This document shows, one piece after another, positions 8,874-18,295 of a stretch of DNA of 46,348 nt; the stretch's first letter is position 1; each line of letters begins with the position of its first letter. This DNA is from Actinomycetota bacterium (GTDB taxonomy: Bacteria > Actinomycetota > Acidimicrobiia > Acidimicrobiales > Ilumatobacteraceae). The notes below the pieces were generated by a model. That model did no database searches. It saw only the letters and a list, made by a program, of their open reading frames with translations, and was not told the origin of the DNA. The DNA is taken from contig JAQCGT010000008.1 in assembly GCA_027730505.1 (NCBI GenBank), positions 1-46,348 of the forward strand, in the 5' to 3' direction. The position numbers and the translations under genes are program-made.

Positions 8874-10523
8874 TCACTGTCGCAGGCGTCGAAGCCAACT
8901 CTCGGCGTGTCGTAGGCGCCGGTCGAGTTGCTCCTCTGTGGCCGAGGCCACCGAGGTGACGCCGGCACGCCTGTTCATCTCGGCTTGGACTCGTGGGTGC
9001 GGCCAACCGGTCATGTCGACGAGGCGGCGTGCCAACGCAGCATTTCGCGTGCGAAGGTCCTCCTTACGCTCGGCGACCGATAGTTCGCCGAATGGCACGC
9101 GTCCGGCTTCGGTCAGCACGATCGGAAGGTCGATCTCAAGTCCATCGCCCTGAGCGGGTTCAGGAACGAGTTCGTCGTCATCGAATTCCTGAAGTCCGTG
9201 TTCGGTGATGGCGTGAACCTGCATTCCGGTTGCCGTCGATGAGACGACGGAAAACAGTGAGAGTTGCTCAGGCCGCTCGTCGACTGCGTTCGCTTCAGTC
9301 GGGCCTCGTTGGAATGATTCTTCATCGTCGTCTCGGCCTGGCGGTCGGAGCGCATGACGTCTCGACTCGGCGATCCGAAACGCGTGGGTCCGCAGTCTTG
9401 GATCGTCGGGAATGAAGACGTAGGCGCGCTGGGTACCTCGGCCGGGTTGCCAGCGCACGAAGCGACCGACGGCCTGACGGAAGAACAGTTCGGTTGCGAC
9501 CGTCGTTGCGTAGACCCCGACTCGCAGGCGTGGAATGTCGACACCTTCGGAAACCATTCGGACCGAGATAAGCCACGGACGGTCGTCATTGGCGAAGGCT
9601 GCGATCTTGGCCGACGCGCTGGGGTCGTCACTGACGACCACATCGGCGTGGACACCCAACCGATTCCGAAGCAGTCGGGCGACCCCGTGTGCGTGGTCAA
9701 CGTCGGTGGCGATCACGAGTCCGCCGGCGTCCGGGTCGGTCGACCTGATCGCCCGGAGACGTTGATCTGCTTGGGTGAGCACCTGAGGGAGCCAGTCGCC
9801 GTCGAGGCTGAGTGCCGTACGCAATCGTGCTGACACCTGGTCACGGTTCAACTCGTCGGCGAAGTTGGCCCGGACGACGTCACCCGTTGGTGTCGACCAT
9901 TCCATCTGGCCGTCGAAACGCGGGAAGTAGACCGGCCTGACCACCCCGCCGTCGCGCAGCGCATCGTCGTATCCGTAGGTGACGTCTGCTCTGGCGAGGT
10001 CACCTTCGGCGGTGGTCTCGTAGGTGATGAATGGGATCGGTGTGTCATCGCTGCGAAAGGGCGTCCCGGAGAGTGCGAGCCGCCGTGATGCCGTCGAGAA
10101 CGCCGACAGCACTGACGAGCCCCAGGCGCGCTCGTCTCCGGCGTGATGGATTTCATCGAGCACCACCAGGCCGTCGCGAGCGATGCCCTGGAGTCGCTCC
10201 GCGGCCGATCCATTCGCAACCTGTTGATAGGTGGTGACGAGGCCGTGGACGTCACGGGCGAGACCCTGGCCCGGCGCCCAGTCGATATCGAGGGCCAATC
10301 CGAGACGATGCGCCGCTCTCGCCCATTGCGTCTTGAGATGGCTCGTTGGAGCGACGACGACAAGTCGTCCGGGGCTCGATGCCAGGTGGGCCAGAGCACA
10401 GGTCAGCGCGAATGTGGTCTTACCGGCTCCGGGCGTTGCCACGGCGAGGAAGTCAGGGGAGTTCGACCCGGTGAACTGATCGAAGGCGGCCCGTTGCCAA
10501 GGGCGCAGGCGCAGGGAGGTCAC
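8874..10523 (-). CDS. SF2 DEAD/DEAH-box helicase
   Basis: Walker A ATPGAGKTTFAL; VVLDEIHHAGDERAWG; LALSGTPFRSD; C-terminal helicase motif QAVGRFVRW. Confidence 0.88.
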   Translation of the reverse strand: MTSLRLRPWQRAAFDQFTGSNSPDFLAVATPGAGKTTFALTCALAHLASSPGRLVVVAPTSHLKTQWARAAHRLGLALDIDWAPGQGLARDVHGLVTTYQQVANGSAAERLQGIARDGLVVLDEIHHAGDERAWGSSVLSAFSTASRRLALSGTPFRSDDTPIPFITYETTAEGDLARADVTYGYDDALRDGGVVRPVYFPRFDGQMEWSTPTGDVVRANFADELNRDQVSARLRTALSLDGDWLPQVLTQADQRLRAIRSTDPDAGGLVIATDVDHAHGVARLLRNRLGVHADVVVSDDPSASAKIAAFANDDRPWLISVRMVSEGVDIPRLRVGVYATTVATELFFRQAVGRFVRWQPGRGTQRAYVFIPDDPRLRTHAFRIAESRRHALRPPGRDDDEESFQRGPTEANAVDERPEQLSLFSVVSSTATGMQVHAITEHGLQEFDDDELVPEPAQGDGLEIDLPIVLTEAGRVPFGELSVAERKEDLRTRNAALARRLVDMTGWPHPRVQAEMNRRAGVTSVASATEEQLDRRLRHAESWLRRLRQ

Positions 10524-10537
10524 GGTGTGTGGTCGGC

Positions 10538-11128
10538 TCAGTTGCCGTCGTTGAGCGCGCGCAGACCTGCCCAGGCGAGGGCGCTCACCGTTGCAGCGAT
10601 CTCGTCAGGGTCGAATTCGGTGCCTTTGTCGAGCAGCCGCCGACTTGCGCCTTCGGCGAGTCCGACGAGGGCATGGGAGATGATGCGTCGCCGCTCAGGG
10701 TCGAGGTCGACGGCGATGAGCGGAGCGATTGCGCTTGCCGCATCAGAGGTGATCCGTCGGACCTGTTCGGTGAATTCGGCGTCATGTCGAGCTGCGCCGC
10801 CGAAGAGGAGTCGGAACCCGTCATGGTCGGTTGCCACCCATCGGAAGTATGCGAGGAATCCGAGCCTCGTTTGCGACTTTCCGTCATCAGCATCGGCTGT
10901 CGCCTTGGAAATCGCCGTTCGCATACGGGTGCCCACCTCGTCGAGGAGCGCAGAGAAAAGGTCGCTCTTGGAATCGAAGTGCTGATACAGCACTGGTTTG
11001 GTCACTCCGGCGGCTTCAGCGATCTCATTCATCGAGGCGCCGTGATAGCCGGAGCGTCCGAAGATCTCGAGCGCAACGTCGAGGATCTGTTCGCGCCGGG
11101 CCGCGGCGGTGAGACGGGCATGAGTCAT
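10538..11128 (-). CDS. TetR-family transcriptional regulator
   Basis: N-terminal HTH AARREQILDVALEIFGRSGYHGASMNEIAEAAGVTKPVLYQHFDSKSDLF. Confidence 0.92.
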   Translation of the reverse strand: MTHARLTAAARREQILDVALEIFGRSGYHGASMNEIAEAAGVTKPVLYQHFDSKSDLFSALLDEVGTRMRTAISKATADADDGKSQTRLGFLAYFRWVATDHDGFRLLFGGAARHDAEFTEQVRRITSDAASAIAPLIAVDLDPERRRIISHALVGLAEGASRRLLDKGTEFDPDEIAATVSALAWAGLRALNDGN

Positions 11129-11161
11129 GGGAATGTCATGCTAGGGGCGATCTCGACGGGC

Positions 11162-11446
11162 TCATAGACCGTGTTCGACATCCTCGCGCTCGGCCGCTCG
11201 AACCGCGTAGCCCAACACGATCGATGGGGCGAGGAGCACCGAGGAAACGATGAGGCAGACGACGACGGTCGTTGCAAGCGGCGAGGAGAAGCCGACGGCG
11301 AACGCAATGATGAACACTGCGACACCGACCGAGAGGATCAGATAGCCGACGCGGTTGGCCAGCAGTGTCCAGCGGGCGATGACGGAGCGGCGGGCTCTCA
11401 CGGGATCGTCGATCGCCGAATGGTCGTGCTTCTTGCGGTCTGCCAT
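11162..11446 (-). CDS. Small membrane protein, two predicted TM segments
   Basis: MADRKKHDHSAI...LLANRVGYLILSVGVAVFIIAFAVGF...VVVCLIVSSVLLAPSIVLGYAV; GTG 11455 is an alternative start. Confidence 0.65.
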   Translation of the reverse strand: MADRKKHDHSAIDDPVRARRSVIARWTLLANRVGYLILSVGVAVFIIAFAVGFSSPLATTVVVCLIVSSVLLAPSIVLGYAVRAAEREDVEHGL

Positions 11447-11451
11447 AGGGT
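11446..11451 (+). promoter_or_regulatory. Predicted -10 (TAGGGT) of leaderless enoyl-CoA hydratase gene
   Basis: TAGGGT, 6 nt (tcactc), ATG at 11458. Confidence 0.5.
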
Positions 11452-11457
11452 TCACTC

Positions 11458-12189
11458 ATGGTACGCGTGGAACGCCCAAGTGCTGAGATCGTCCTTGTGA
11501 CGATCGACCGGCCCGAACGTCGCAACGCCGTCGATATCGCAACCCTCGATGGGCTGTCAGCAGCCTTTGGTGAGGTGGCTCTTCCCGGCACGAGGGTGGT
11601 GGTGCTCACCGGTGCTCCACCTGCCTTTTGTGCTGGTGCCGATCTCGGCGGCGCCGAATCCGAGGTGTTCCAGAAATCACTCGCCGGTGCGCTCAGAACC
11701 ATTGCCGGATGCCCGGTGCCGGTGGTGGCGGCGATCGACGGTCCGGCGCTCGGCGCGGGCAGCCAACTGCTGTCGGTGTGCGATCTGCGCGTCGCCACCG
11801 AGCGCAGCACCTTCGGCATTCCCGCCGCCCGTCTCGGACTTGCCGTCGATCAGTGGACCGTCGACCGTCTGGTCCGTGAGTTCGGTTGGGGAATCGCCCG
11901 AGCGATGCTCGTCGGAGCTGAAGTGTTCGACACTCACCGGATGGTGTCGGCTGGTGCGGTCCATCGAGTGGGTGATCTCGATGCGGCACTGGCTTGGGCG
12001 GAGACGCTCGCTGCACAGGCGCCTCTCACCGTCGTCGCTCACAAAGCGGCGCTCGACGCTGTTGCCGACCCGGCCGGATCCGCAGTTGACGTCGAATCGC
12101 TCCGGCTGGCGGCGTGGGCGTCGGCCGATGCCAGTGAGGGCCGTCAGGCGTTTCTCGAGAAGCGTCCGCCGCGTTTCACAGCATCGTGA
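11458..12189 (+). CDS. Enoyl-CoA hydratase/isomerase family protein
   Basis: TIDRPERRNAVD; APPAFCAGADL; AAIDGPALGAGSQLLSVCDLRVAT. Confidence 0.9.
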   Translation: MVRVERPSAEIVLVTIDRPERRNAVDIATLDGLSAAFGEVALPGTRVVVLTGAPPAFCAGADLGGAESEVFQKSLAGALRTIAGCPVPVVAAIDGPALGAGSQLLSVCDLRVATERSTFGIPAARLGLAVDQWTVDRLVREFGWGIARAMLVGAEVFDTHRMVSAGAVHRVGDLDAALAWAETLAAQAPLTVVAHKAALDAVADPAGSAVDVESLRLAAWASADASEGRQAFLEKRPPRFTAS

Positions 12190-12195
12190 TGCAGG

Positions 12196-13485
12196 TCAGA
12201 GGTTAGGCGGCAGCAATCCGTTGACGTTCTCGTAGATGAAATAGAGCACCACGATCCCGGGAATCAGCGCGACCGGTAGCGCTGGGAACCAACTGCGCCG
12301 CCGGTGACTCCACCAGCGGACAGCGAGGATCAGCACGATCATCGGGATCGTCCAGAGAATCCCTTGGGTGAGGGCGGCAGGGTCATGGAACCAACCCGCA
12401 GCGAAGGCATCGGTGGTCGCCGTCGATGTGCCGCCCGTGTCTTCGACGACGATTGGCACGCTGGTGCTGGTGGACGACGTCGTGGGCGACGCTGTAGTTG
12501 GTGTCGTCTCGGCCGCAGCCACAGTTGTTGCGGTCTCATCGGGAAGCAGGGTCGTTGTCGTTGCGATCGACGACAACGACGAAGCGAGGTAGCTGCTTCG
12601 AGCGGTGGGCGTATCCGACTGTGTCGGGTCGAGGTTGGCATGGATGATGATTCGCTGAGCGGCAGACCACTTCGGGTGGCATGACGTCAGGGTCAGTTCA
12701 GCGATCGTTGGATCGCTGGTGGCAACGACGTGGTAGTCGGACGGCTCGACGATCAGCGTCTCGCGCACGCGGTAGACGAATCGTCCCGCTGCAGTGGTGA
12801 CGATGATCTCGTCACCGGGTTCCAGCCGGTCGACATCGTGGAACGGTTGACCGTACGTGGTTCGGTGGCCGGCGATGGCCGCGTTGCCGAGTTGGCCCGG
12901 CAACGGCGTGTCAGGGAAGTGGCCCGGCCCCAGTTGTAACTCATCGACTCCGACTCCAGCGACCACGTAGTGGTCGGTGCCGATGGTCGGGATCTCAAGA
13001 CGCGCCACCGGGTCGCCGAGTGAGATGTCGAGCACGGGGGCCGGCGGCAACGTGGAGGTGGTGGTGACGTCGGTGCTCGTCGGCGCCGCCGTGTCGTCAG
13101 CGATGCTGGTCGTGGTCTGGGCTGCGGTGGTCGTGACGACCGCTGCGGTGGTCGTCTCGACAGAGAGTTGTTGCTCGAACTTGTCGGCGAGGTCGCGCTG
13201 GGCACGAGCGGTTTCGAGGCCCGTTCCCCACAACTGGTAGCCGACGAACCCGAGCATGAGCAGACCGATCACGATGAGTGCCCGGCCGAAGAGTCCGATC
13301 ACCCACCTCCAGTCTCGTGGCTCCGGCGGTCGGTCCCATTGAGCTCGACGATGTCGGCGCCAGGTGTTCCAATGTCTCCGGTAGAAACCCGCCCAGCGGC
13401 TGGTCGGGCCACGTCGATGCGCCCGACGCACCACCTCACTCAGACGGTACCCCTCGTTGGGACGGGGACTGTCGGGGCCTGACAC
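12196..13485 (-). CDS. Class E sortase with Thr-rich linkers, N-terminal TM and C-terminal TM segments
   Basis: LGPGHFPDTPLPGQLGNAAIAGHRTTYGQPFHDVDRLEPGDEI...LTLTSCHPKWSAAQRIII. ORF opens at 13566; GTG 13485 is preferred because TATCGT lies 7 nt upstream. Confidence 0.85.
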   Translation of the reverse strand: MSGPDSPRPNEGYRLSEVVRRAHRRGPTSRWAGFYRRHWNTWRRHRRAQWDRPPEPRDWRWVIGLFGRALIVIGLLMLGFVGYQLWGTGLETARAQRDLADKFEQQLSVETTTAAVVTTTAAQTTTSIADDTAAPTSTDVTTTSTLPPAPVLDISLGDPVARLEIPTIGTDHYVVAGVGVDELQLGPGHFPDTPLPGQLGNAAIAGHRTTYGQPFHDVDRLEPGDEIIVTTAAGRFVYRVRETLIVEPSDYHVVATSDPTIAELTLTSCHPKWSAAQRIIIHANLDPTQSDTPTARSSYLASSLSSIATTTTLLPDETATTVAAAETTPTTASPTTSSTSTSVPIVVEDTGGTSTATTDAFAAGWFHDPAALTQGILWTIPMIVLILAVRWWSHRRRSWFPALPVALIPGIVVLYFIYENVNGLLPPNL

Positions 13486-13551
13486 GACGCTCACGATACC
13501 GGTGGCCCTCAAGCGGCGACGGGGGTGTTCGAGCGGCGTGACGCCTAGCGT

Positions 13552-14232
13552 GTGGCAGAGATGCATCCGTCACCTGACGCCACAACCGACCCGGTCATTG
13601 ACCTTGAAGGGCTGGTCGTCGTGCTCGGTGGCTTCCCGGCACTCGCTGGCGCTGATCTTCGGGTGGAGCGCGGCGAGATTCTCTTGCTCGCTGGACCGAA
13701 TGGCGCAGGAAAGACGACGCTTCTGCGTGCCTGCGCAGGAATGACCCGACCGGTTCGAGGGTCTGGGCGCGTACTCGGGTTCGATCTCCTGCGCGAACGT
13801 GAGTCGATTCGTGCTGGCGTTGGACTTGTGGGTCATCGCAACGGCCTGTACGCGGACCTCACCGTTCAGGAGAACCTCCGGTTCTGGGGAGCGGCCAGCG
13901 GAGCGACGTCGTCGGAGATCGAAGCGGCTGCATCGGCGATGGCGGTGGACGGTCGCCTCGCCACGGTGCCGGTTGGACGACTGTCGGCTGGGCAGCGACG
14001 TCGAACGGCACTGGCGGTGCTCGTCGTGCGCCGGGCAGCGCTGTGGTTGCTCGACGAACCCCACACCGGTCTCGATGCCCAGGGCCGTGACGAACTCGAT
14101 GCGCTGCTCAGGCGCGCGGCTGTCTCGGGAGCGACCGTGGTGTTCGCAAGCCACGAGGCCGATCGGGCAGATCAGCTGGCCACTCGTTCGGTTCGTGTTG
14201 TCGCTGGTCGGGTGGAGGCCGTCGATGGCTGA
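13552..14232 (+). CDS. ccmA: Heme ABC exporter ATP-binding protein CcmA
   Basis: Walker A LLAGPNGAGKTTLLRACAGM; LSAGQRRRTALAVL; followed by ccmB and ccmC. ATG 13561 is an alternative start. Confidence 0.9.
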   Translation: MAEMHPSPDATTDPVIDLEGLVVVLGGFPALAGADLRVERGEILLLAGPNGAGKTTLLRACAGMTRPVRGSGRVLGFDLLRERESIRAGVGLVGHRNGLYADLTVQENLRFWGAASGATSSEIEAAASAMAVDGRLATVPVGRLSAGQRRRTALAVLVVRRAALWLLDEPHTGLDAQGRDELDALLRRAAVSGATVVFASHEADRADQLATRSVRVVAGRVEAVDG

Positions 14233-14917
14233 GGTGAGCCGATTCGATGTGGCCAAGGCGGTGTTCGTGAAAGACCTGAGAGTGGAGATTCGCTCGCGGG
14301 TTCTTGTGAATCAGATTCTGCCGTTCTCAGCGTTGGTCATGGTGCTCTTCGCCTTCGCCCTTGACGCCACGAATGTGCTCACCCGAGTCGCTCCCGGCCT
14401 CATCTGGCTCGCTGTGCTCTTCTCGATGATCGTGATCGTCCAGCGGGGTTTCGCCGTCGAATCAGCCGATGGTGCGCTCGAGGCGCTCCAGTCGGCCGGC
14501 GTTGACGCTCTCGGTGTCTATTGGGGCAAGTGGGCGGCGCTCGTCGTGCAACTCGTAGTTCTCGAGGTGCTGCTGGTCGCAACAGCGGTGTTGTTGTACG
14601 GCGTCGACCTTCGAGCAGAGGGTGTTGTGCTTCTCGTCACCACCTCGATCTCCGCGACGTGCGGTCTGGCTGCGGTAGGTACGATCTACGGAGGCCTCGC
14701 CGCTGGGGTCTCGGGTCGGGAGACCTTGCTCCCCCTTCTCGTTCTTCCAGTGGCGTCGCCCGTGCTCATCGGGGCCACCCGAGCGGTCGAAGCGGCGCTC
14801 GGCACCGGCGGCACGGCGATCTCAGAGGGCTGGCCGTGGCTCGGCCTGCTGTCGGTTTTCGCCGTTGCATTCGGTGTCGGCGGCTCATTCGCCTTCGGAC
14901 CCCTGATCGAGGACTGA
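14225..14917 (+). CDS. ccmB: Heme exporter protein CcmB
   Basis: Begins MAEVSRFDVAKAVFVKDLRVEIRSRVLVNQILPFSALVMVLFAFAL; multi-TM. The track's 372-aa ORF extends out of frame into ccmA. Confidence 0.9.
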   Translation: MAEVSRFDVAKAVFVKDLRVEIRSRVLVNQILPFSALVMVLFAFALDATNVLTRVAPGLIWLAVLFSMIVIVQRGFAVESADGALEALQSAGVDALGVYWGKWAALVVQLVVLEVLLVATAVLLYGVDLRAEGVVLLVTTSISATCGLAAVGTIYGGLAAGVSGRETLLPLLVLPVASPVLIGATRAVEAALGTGGTAISEGWPWLGLLSVFAVAFGVGGSFAFGPLIED

Positions 14918-14942
14918 CGCCGGCCCGCCGGATCGGAGCGAT

Positions 14943-15719
14943 ATGACCACCATCACCCCCCAGAGTCTCGAGGTTCCGGCCCGCCGACGCGGGACCGGCA
15001 CCCGCGCCACCCGAATCATCGGTCTGGCGACGATCGTGATGATCGGGTGGCTCGCCGTGTTCGGACTCCTCATTTCCCCAGCGGATCGCGATCAGGGCGA
15101 CTCGGTGCGGATCATGTACGTACACGTTCCGTCGGTGTGGCTCGCGTACCTCGCGTTCATCGTCACTGCCATCTGCTCGGCGATCCACCTGTTCGGTCGC
15201 CGTCACTCTCTGGGCGTCGACCGCGTCGCCGGCGCATCGGCAGAGGTCGGCGTGGTCTTCATGGCGGTCACGCTCGTGACCGGAATGCTCTGGGGTCGCA
15301 TCACATGGGGGGTGTACTGGCAGTGGGACGCTCGACTGACGACCACTGCGCTGCTCTTCATCAGCTACATCGGTTACCTGGCGGTTCGCGGTCTGGAGGG
15401 AACCCGTCAACAACGTGCCCGGCGAAGCGCAGTGATCGGGCTGTTGGTGGTTCTCGAAATCCCGCTGGTGCATTGGAGTGTCAGACTGTGGCGCAGCCTT
15501 CACCAGGAGGCGACGGTGCTCGGCACTGACCTCGATGTCTCGCTCGACGGCCTGATGCTGTTCTCATTGTTCAGCGGGGTGGTCGCATTCACCCTGCTCT
15601 TCATCTGGCTGGTGCTCCACCGTTCGAGGATGCTCACCATGATTGACCTCGCCGGTGAGCGTGCGCTCGACGAGGCGCTCGCCTCCCGAATCTCCGAGGG
15701 CGGTGAGAAGCGTGCGTGA
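14943..15719 (+). CDS. ccmC: Heme exporter / cytochrome c maturation protein CcmC
   Basis: RIMYVHVPSVWLAYLAF; GMLWGRITWGVYWQWDARLTTTALLF (WWD-like motif). Confidence 0.93.
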   Translation: MTTITPQSLEVPARRRGTGTRATRIIGLATIVMIGWLAVFGLLISPADRDQGDSVRIMYVHVPSVWLAYLAFIVTAICSAIHLFGRRHSLGVDRVAGASAEVGVVFMAVTLVTGMLWGRITWGVYWQWDARLTTTALLFISYIGYLAVRGLEGTRQQRARRSAVIGLLVVLEIPLVHWSVRLWRSLHQEATVLGTDLDVSLDGLMLFSLFSGVVAFTLLFIWLVLHRSRMLTMIDLAGERALDEALASRISEGGEKRA

Positions 15720-15846
15720 TGCGGGATTCATCATCGGTTCGTACCTGATCACGCTCGGTGCGATCGGGGCGTTCGCCGTTCGCACGCTTCGTCTCGGGCG
15801 ACGACTGGCAGACAGTGTTCCCGACGAGGACAAGCCATGGCTGTGA
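15712..15846 (+). CDS. CcmD-like small membrane protein
   Basis: GTG 15712: VRDAGFIIGSYLITLGAIGAFAVRTLRLGRRLADSVPDEDKPWL, one TM, between ccmC and ccmE. Confidence 0.7.
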   Translation: MRDAGFIIGSYLITLGAIGAFAVRTLRLGRRLADSVPDEDKPWL

Positions 15847-16331
15847 GCGATGCTCCTGATCTGACCCCCAGACCGACCGCAGAGCGTTCTCGACGATCAG
15901 GCCGCCGGATCCTGCCGATTGTGGTTCTGACCCTCGTGATGATTGCTGGCGGGGTCATCATCACCCAAGCCCTGTCGACTGCCGTCGACTACTACTGCAA
16001 CGTCGATGAGATCGGAGTGCGGAGCGGTTGTGACGAGGACCGCCGATTGCGGCTTCAGGGGACGGTTGCCGAGGGATCGGTCGTGACGGGAACCGTGGCG
16101 ACCATCTTCGACATTGAGTTCAACGATGTCGTCGTGGCGGTTGAGTACGAAGGTGAACCCGGCGGGATATTCCGTGAGTGCCTGCCGGTAGTCGTGCACG
16201 GCGTGTTCGACACAGAGTCGGGTCTGTTCCTGGGTGATCGTGTCGAGGTGAAGCACTCGGAGGAGTACGTGGCGGTCAACGACGACCGGCTCAGCGAGGC
16301 CGAGGCGATGGCGTGCCAGCCCTCAGCGTGA
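15837..16331 (+). CDS. ccmE: Cytochrome c maturation protein CcmE (heme chaperone)
   Basis: N-terminal TM, RLRLQGTVAEGSV, FRECLPVVVHG, heme-binding VKHSEEY (HxxxY). Confidence 0.88.
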   Translation: MAVSDAPDLTPRPTAERSRRSGRRILPIVVLTLVMIAGGVIITQALSTAVDYYCNVDEIGVRSGCDEDRRLRLQGTVAEGSVVTGTVATIFDIEFNDVVVAVEYEGEPGGIFRECLPVVVHGVFDTESGLFLGDRVEVKHSEEYVAVNDDRLSEAEAMACQPSA

Positions 16332-18295
16332 ACGCCGCGCTCGGCAACGCCGGGTTGCTCGTGATGCTGGTCGCGTCGACGGTCGGCGCATTCGCCACCG
16401 CTATGGCGATCGCGGGCGGCAACAGACGAGCGATTCGCCAGGGTCCTACCTTCGCCTGGGTGATCCTTGCCGGGGCGGTGCTGGCGGTGGTCATGATGCA
16501 GCGAGCGCTGTTCACCCGCGACTTCTCGATCGATTTCATACAACAGGTCGGTTCGACCACCACGCCCTGGCTGTACAACCTCGCGGCCATGTGGAGCGCA
16601 CTTGAAGGCTCGATCCTGCTGTGGGTGATCGTGCTCGCCGGATTTACTGCGGCGGTTGCCCGACGTTTCCGAGATCGCAGCGACGATGAACTCGTCGGCT
16701 GGGCGCTGGTGGTCATGTATGTGGTCTGCGCCTTCTTTGCACTTGTGAGCTTCGGGCCGGCATCTCCGTTCGCTCGCGGCGAGGCGGTGCCGCTCGACTT
16801 TGTCGGACCCGGACCGAACCCGTTGCTACAGAACCACATCCTGGTGATGTTTCATCCCCCGATCCTCTACCTCGGCTACGTGGGGTTCACCGTGCCGTTC
16901 GCATTTGCGATCGCTGCGCTCATCACGGGTCGAGTCGGTGAAGGGTGGCTGCTCGAGACTCGTCGTTGGGCGCTGTTCTCCTGGGGGTTCCTCACCATCG
17001 GCATCCTGCTCGGCGCCTGGTGGAGCTACGAGGTGCTCGGGTGGAGCGGCGTGTGGGCGTGGGACCCGGTCGAGAACGCCAGCCTTTTACCGTGGCTCAC
17101 CGGCACGGCGTACATCCACTCGGTACTGGTGCAACAGCGGCGCGGCATGTTGCGGGTCTGGAACCTCAGTCTCCTCGTGGCCACCTTCTCGCTCACCATT
17201 CTCGGCACGTTTATCACTCGCTCGGGAATCGTCAACAGTGTCCACGCGTTTGCCGCTGGCGAGGTCGACGGGTACCTGATCGGGTTCTTCGCCCTCGTCG
17301 TGCTGGTGTCACTCGGTCTGATTGGCTGGCGAGGTGACCGGCTGCGTTCTCCCGGGCAGATCGACTCTCCGGTGTCTCGTGAAGGGGCATTTCTCGCGAA
17401 CAACGTGGTCTTTGCCGTGTTCGCCTTCATCGTGTTGCTCGGCACGGTGTTTCCGCTGCTGGTCGAGGTGATTCAGGACCGTCAGACGGTCGTCGGCGCC
17501 CCATACTTCGATCGACTGTCGATGCCGATCGGATTGGTGTTGTTGTTCCTCATGGCGGTTGCGCCGGTGTTGCCGTGGCGCAAAGCGTCCACCGAACTGC
17601 TCCGCGACAGGTTGTTCTGGCCGGCGTGGTGCGGCGCGGCCGCGTTGGCCATTGCGGTTCTCACCGGTGCCGACGGCTGGGCACCGCTCGTCGCGTTCGC
17701 TCTCGGCGGTTTCGCCGCTGGCGCGGCGGGCCGGCAGATTGCCCTCGCCACCAGGCGGCAAGGTTGGAGGGGACTGGTCGGTCGAGCGAATGGGGGCATG
17801 TTCGTCCACCTCGGCGTGATTCTGATCGCCGTTGCTCTTGCAGCCTCGAACTCCTACACGCATTCGGCCACGCTTGTGCTCGAGCAGGGCGAGGAGGTGT
17901 CCTGGGCGGGGCACACCTTCGAACTCGTCGAGGTAGTCGATGAACTCGACGAGCGGGTCGACGTCGCTCGGGCCAACGTTCTTGTCGACAGAACGAAGAT
18001 CTACGGACCAGCGGTCACGACCTATCTCTTGCAGGGCATGGTGGTTCCCACGCCGAGTGTGCGCACTGGCTTTGCCAAGGATGTCTACTTGACGATCGAT
18101 GGCAACAGTCCGCCGCCGGCGGGCTCGACCGAGGTCACCCTCCGGGTCTTCGTCAAGCCGCTCATCCTCTGGATGTGGGTGGGTGGTGCGATCATGGCGA
18201 TCGGCACCGTGCTCTCAGCGGTGCCATCGGCAAGGCATCGTCGCCCGACTGATGCAACGTCAGCGCCGTTGGCAGAGGTCGGCCGTGTCGGCTGA
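16313..18295 (+). CDS. ccmF: Cytochrome c heme lyase CcmF
   Basis: NPLLQNHILVMFHPPILYLGYVGFTVPFAFA; GAWWSYEVLGWSGVWAWDPVENASLLPWLTGTAYIHS. Confidence 0.95.
   Translation: MPALSVNAALGNAGLLVMLVASTVGAFATAMAIAGGNRRAIRQGPTFAWVILAGAVLAVVMMQRALFTRDFSIDFIQQVGSTTTPWLYNLAAMWSALEGSILLWVIVLAGFTAAVARRFRDRSDDELVGWALVVMYVVCAFFALVSFGPASPFARGEAVPLDFVGPGPNPLLQNHILVMFHPPILYLGYVGFTVPFAFAIAALITGRVGEGWLLETRRWALFSWGFLTIGILLGAWWSYEVLGWSGVWAWDPVENASLLPWLTGTAYIHSVLVQQRRGMLRVWNLSLLVATFSLTILGTFITRSGIVNSVHAFAAGEVDGYLIGFFALVVLVSLGLIGWRGDRLRSPGQIDSPVSREGAFLANNVVFAVFAFIVLLGTVFPLLVEVIQDRQTVVGAPYFDRLSMPIGLVLLFLMAVAPVLPWRKASTELLRDRLFWPAWCGAAALAIAVLTGADGWAPLVAFALGGFAAGAAGRQIALATRRQGWRGLVGRANGGMFVHLGVILIAVALAASNSYTHSATLVLEQGEEVSWAGHTFELVEVVDELDERVDVARANVLVDRTKIYGPAVTTYLLQGMVVPTPSVRTGFAKDVYLTIDGNSPPPAGSTEVTLRVFVKPLILWMWVGGAIMAIGTVLSAVPSARHRRPTDATSAPLAEVGRVG

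Noticed and set aside
12380-13170. Repetitive GTC/GTG-rich stretches considered as tandem repeats or CRISPR-like
   Set aside because: No regular spacers or repeat unit; explained by Thr-rich linker codons of the sortase on the minus strand.
13799-14224. First ~142 aa of the 13799..14917 ORF
   Set aside because: Out-of-frame reading of ccmA; CcmB begins at ATG 14225.
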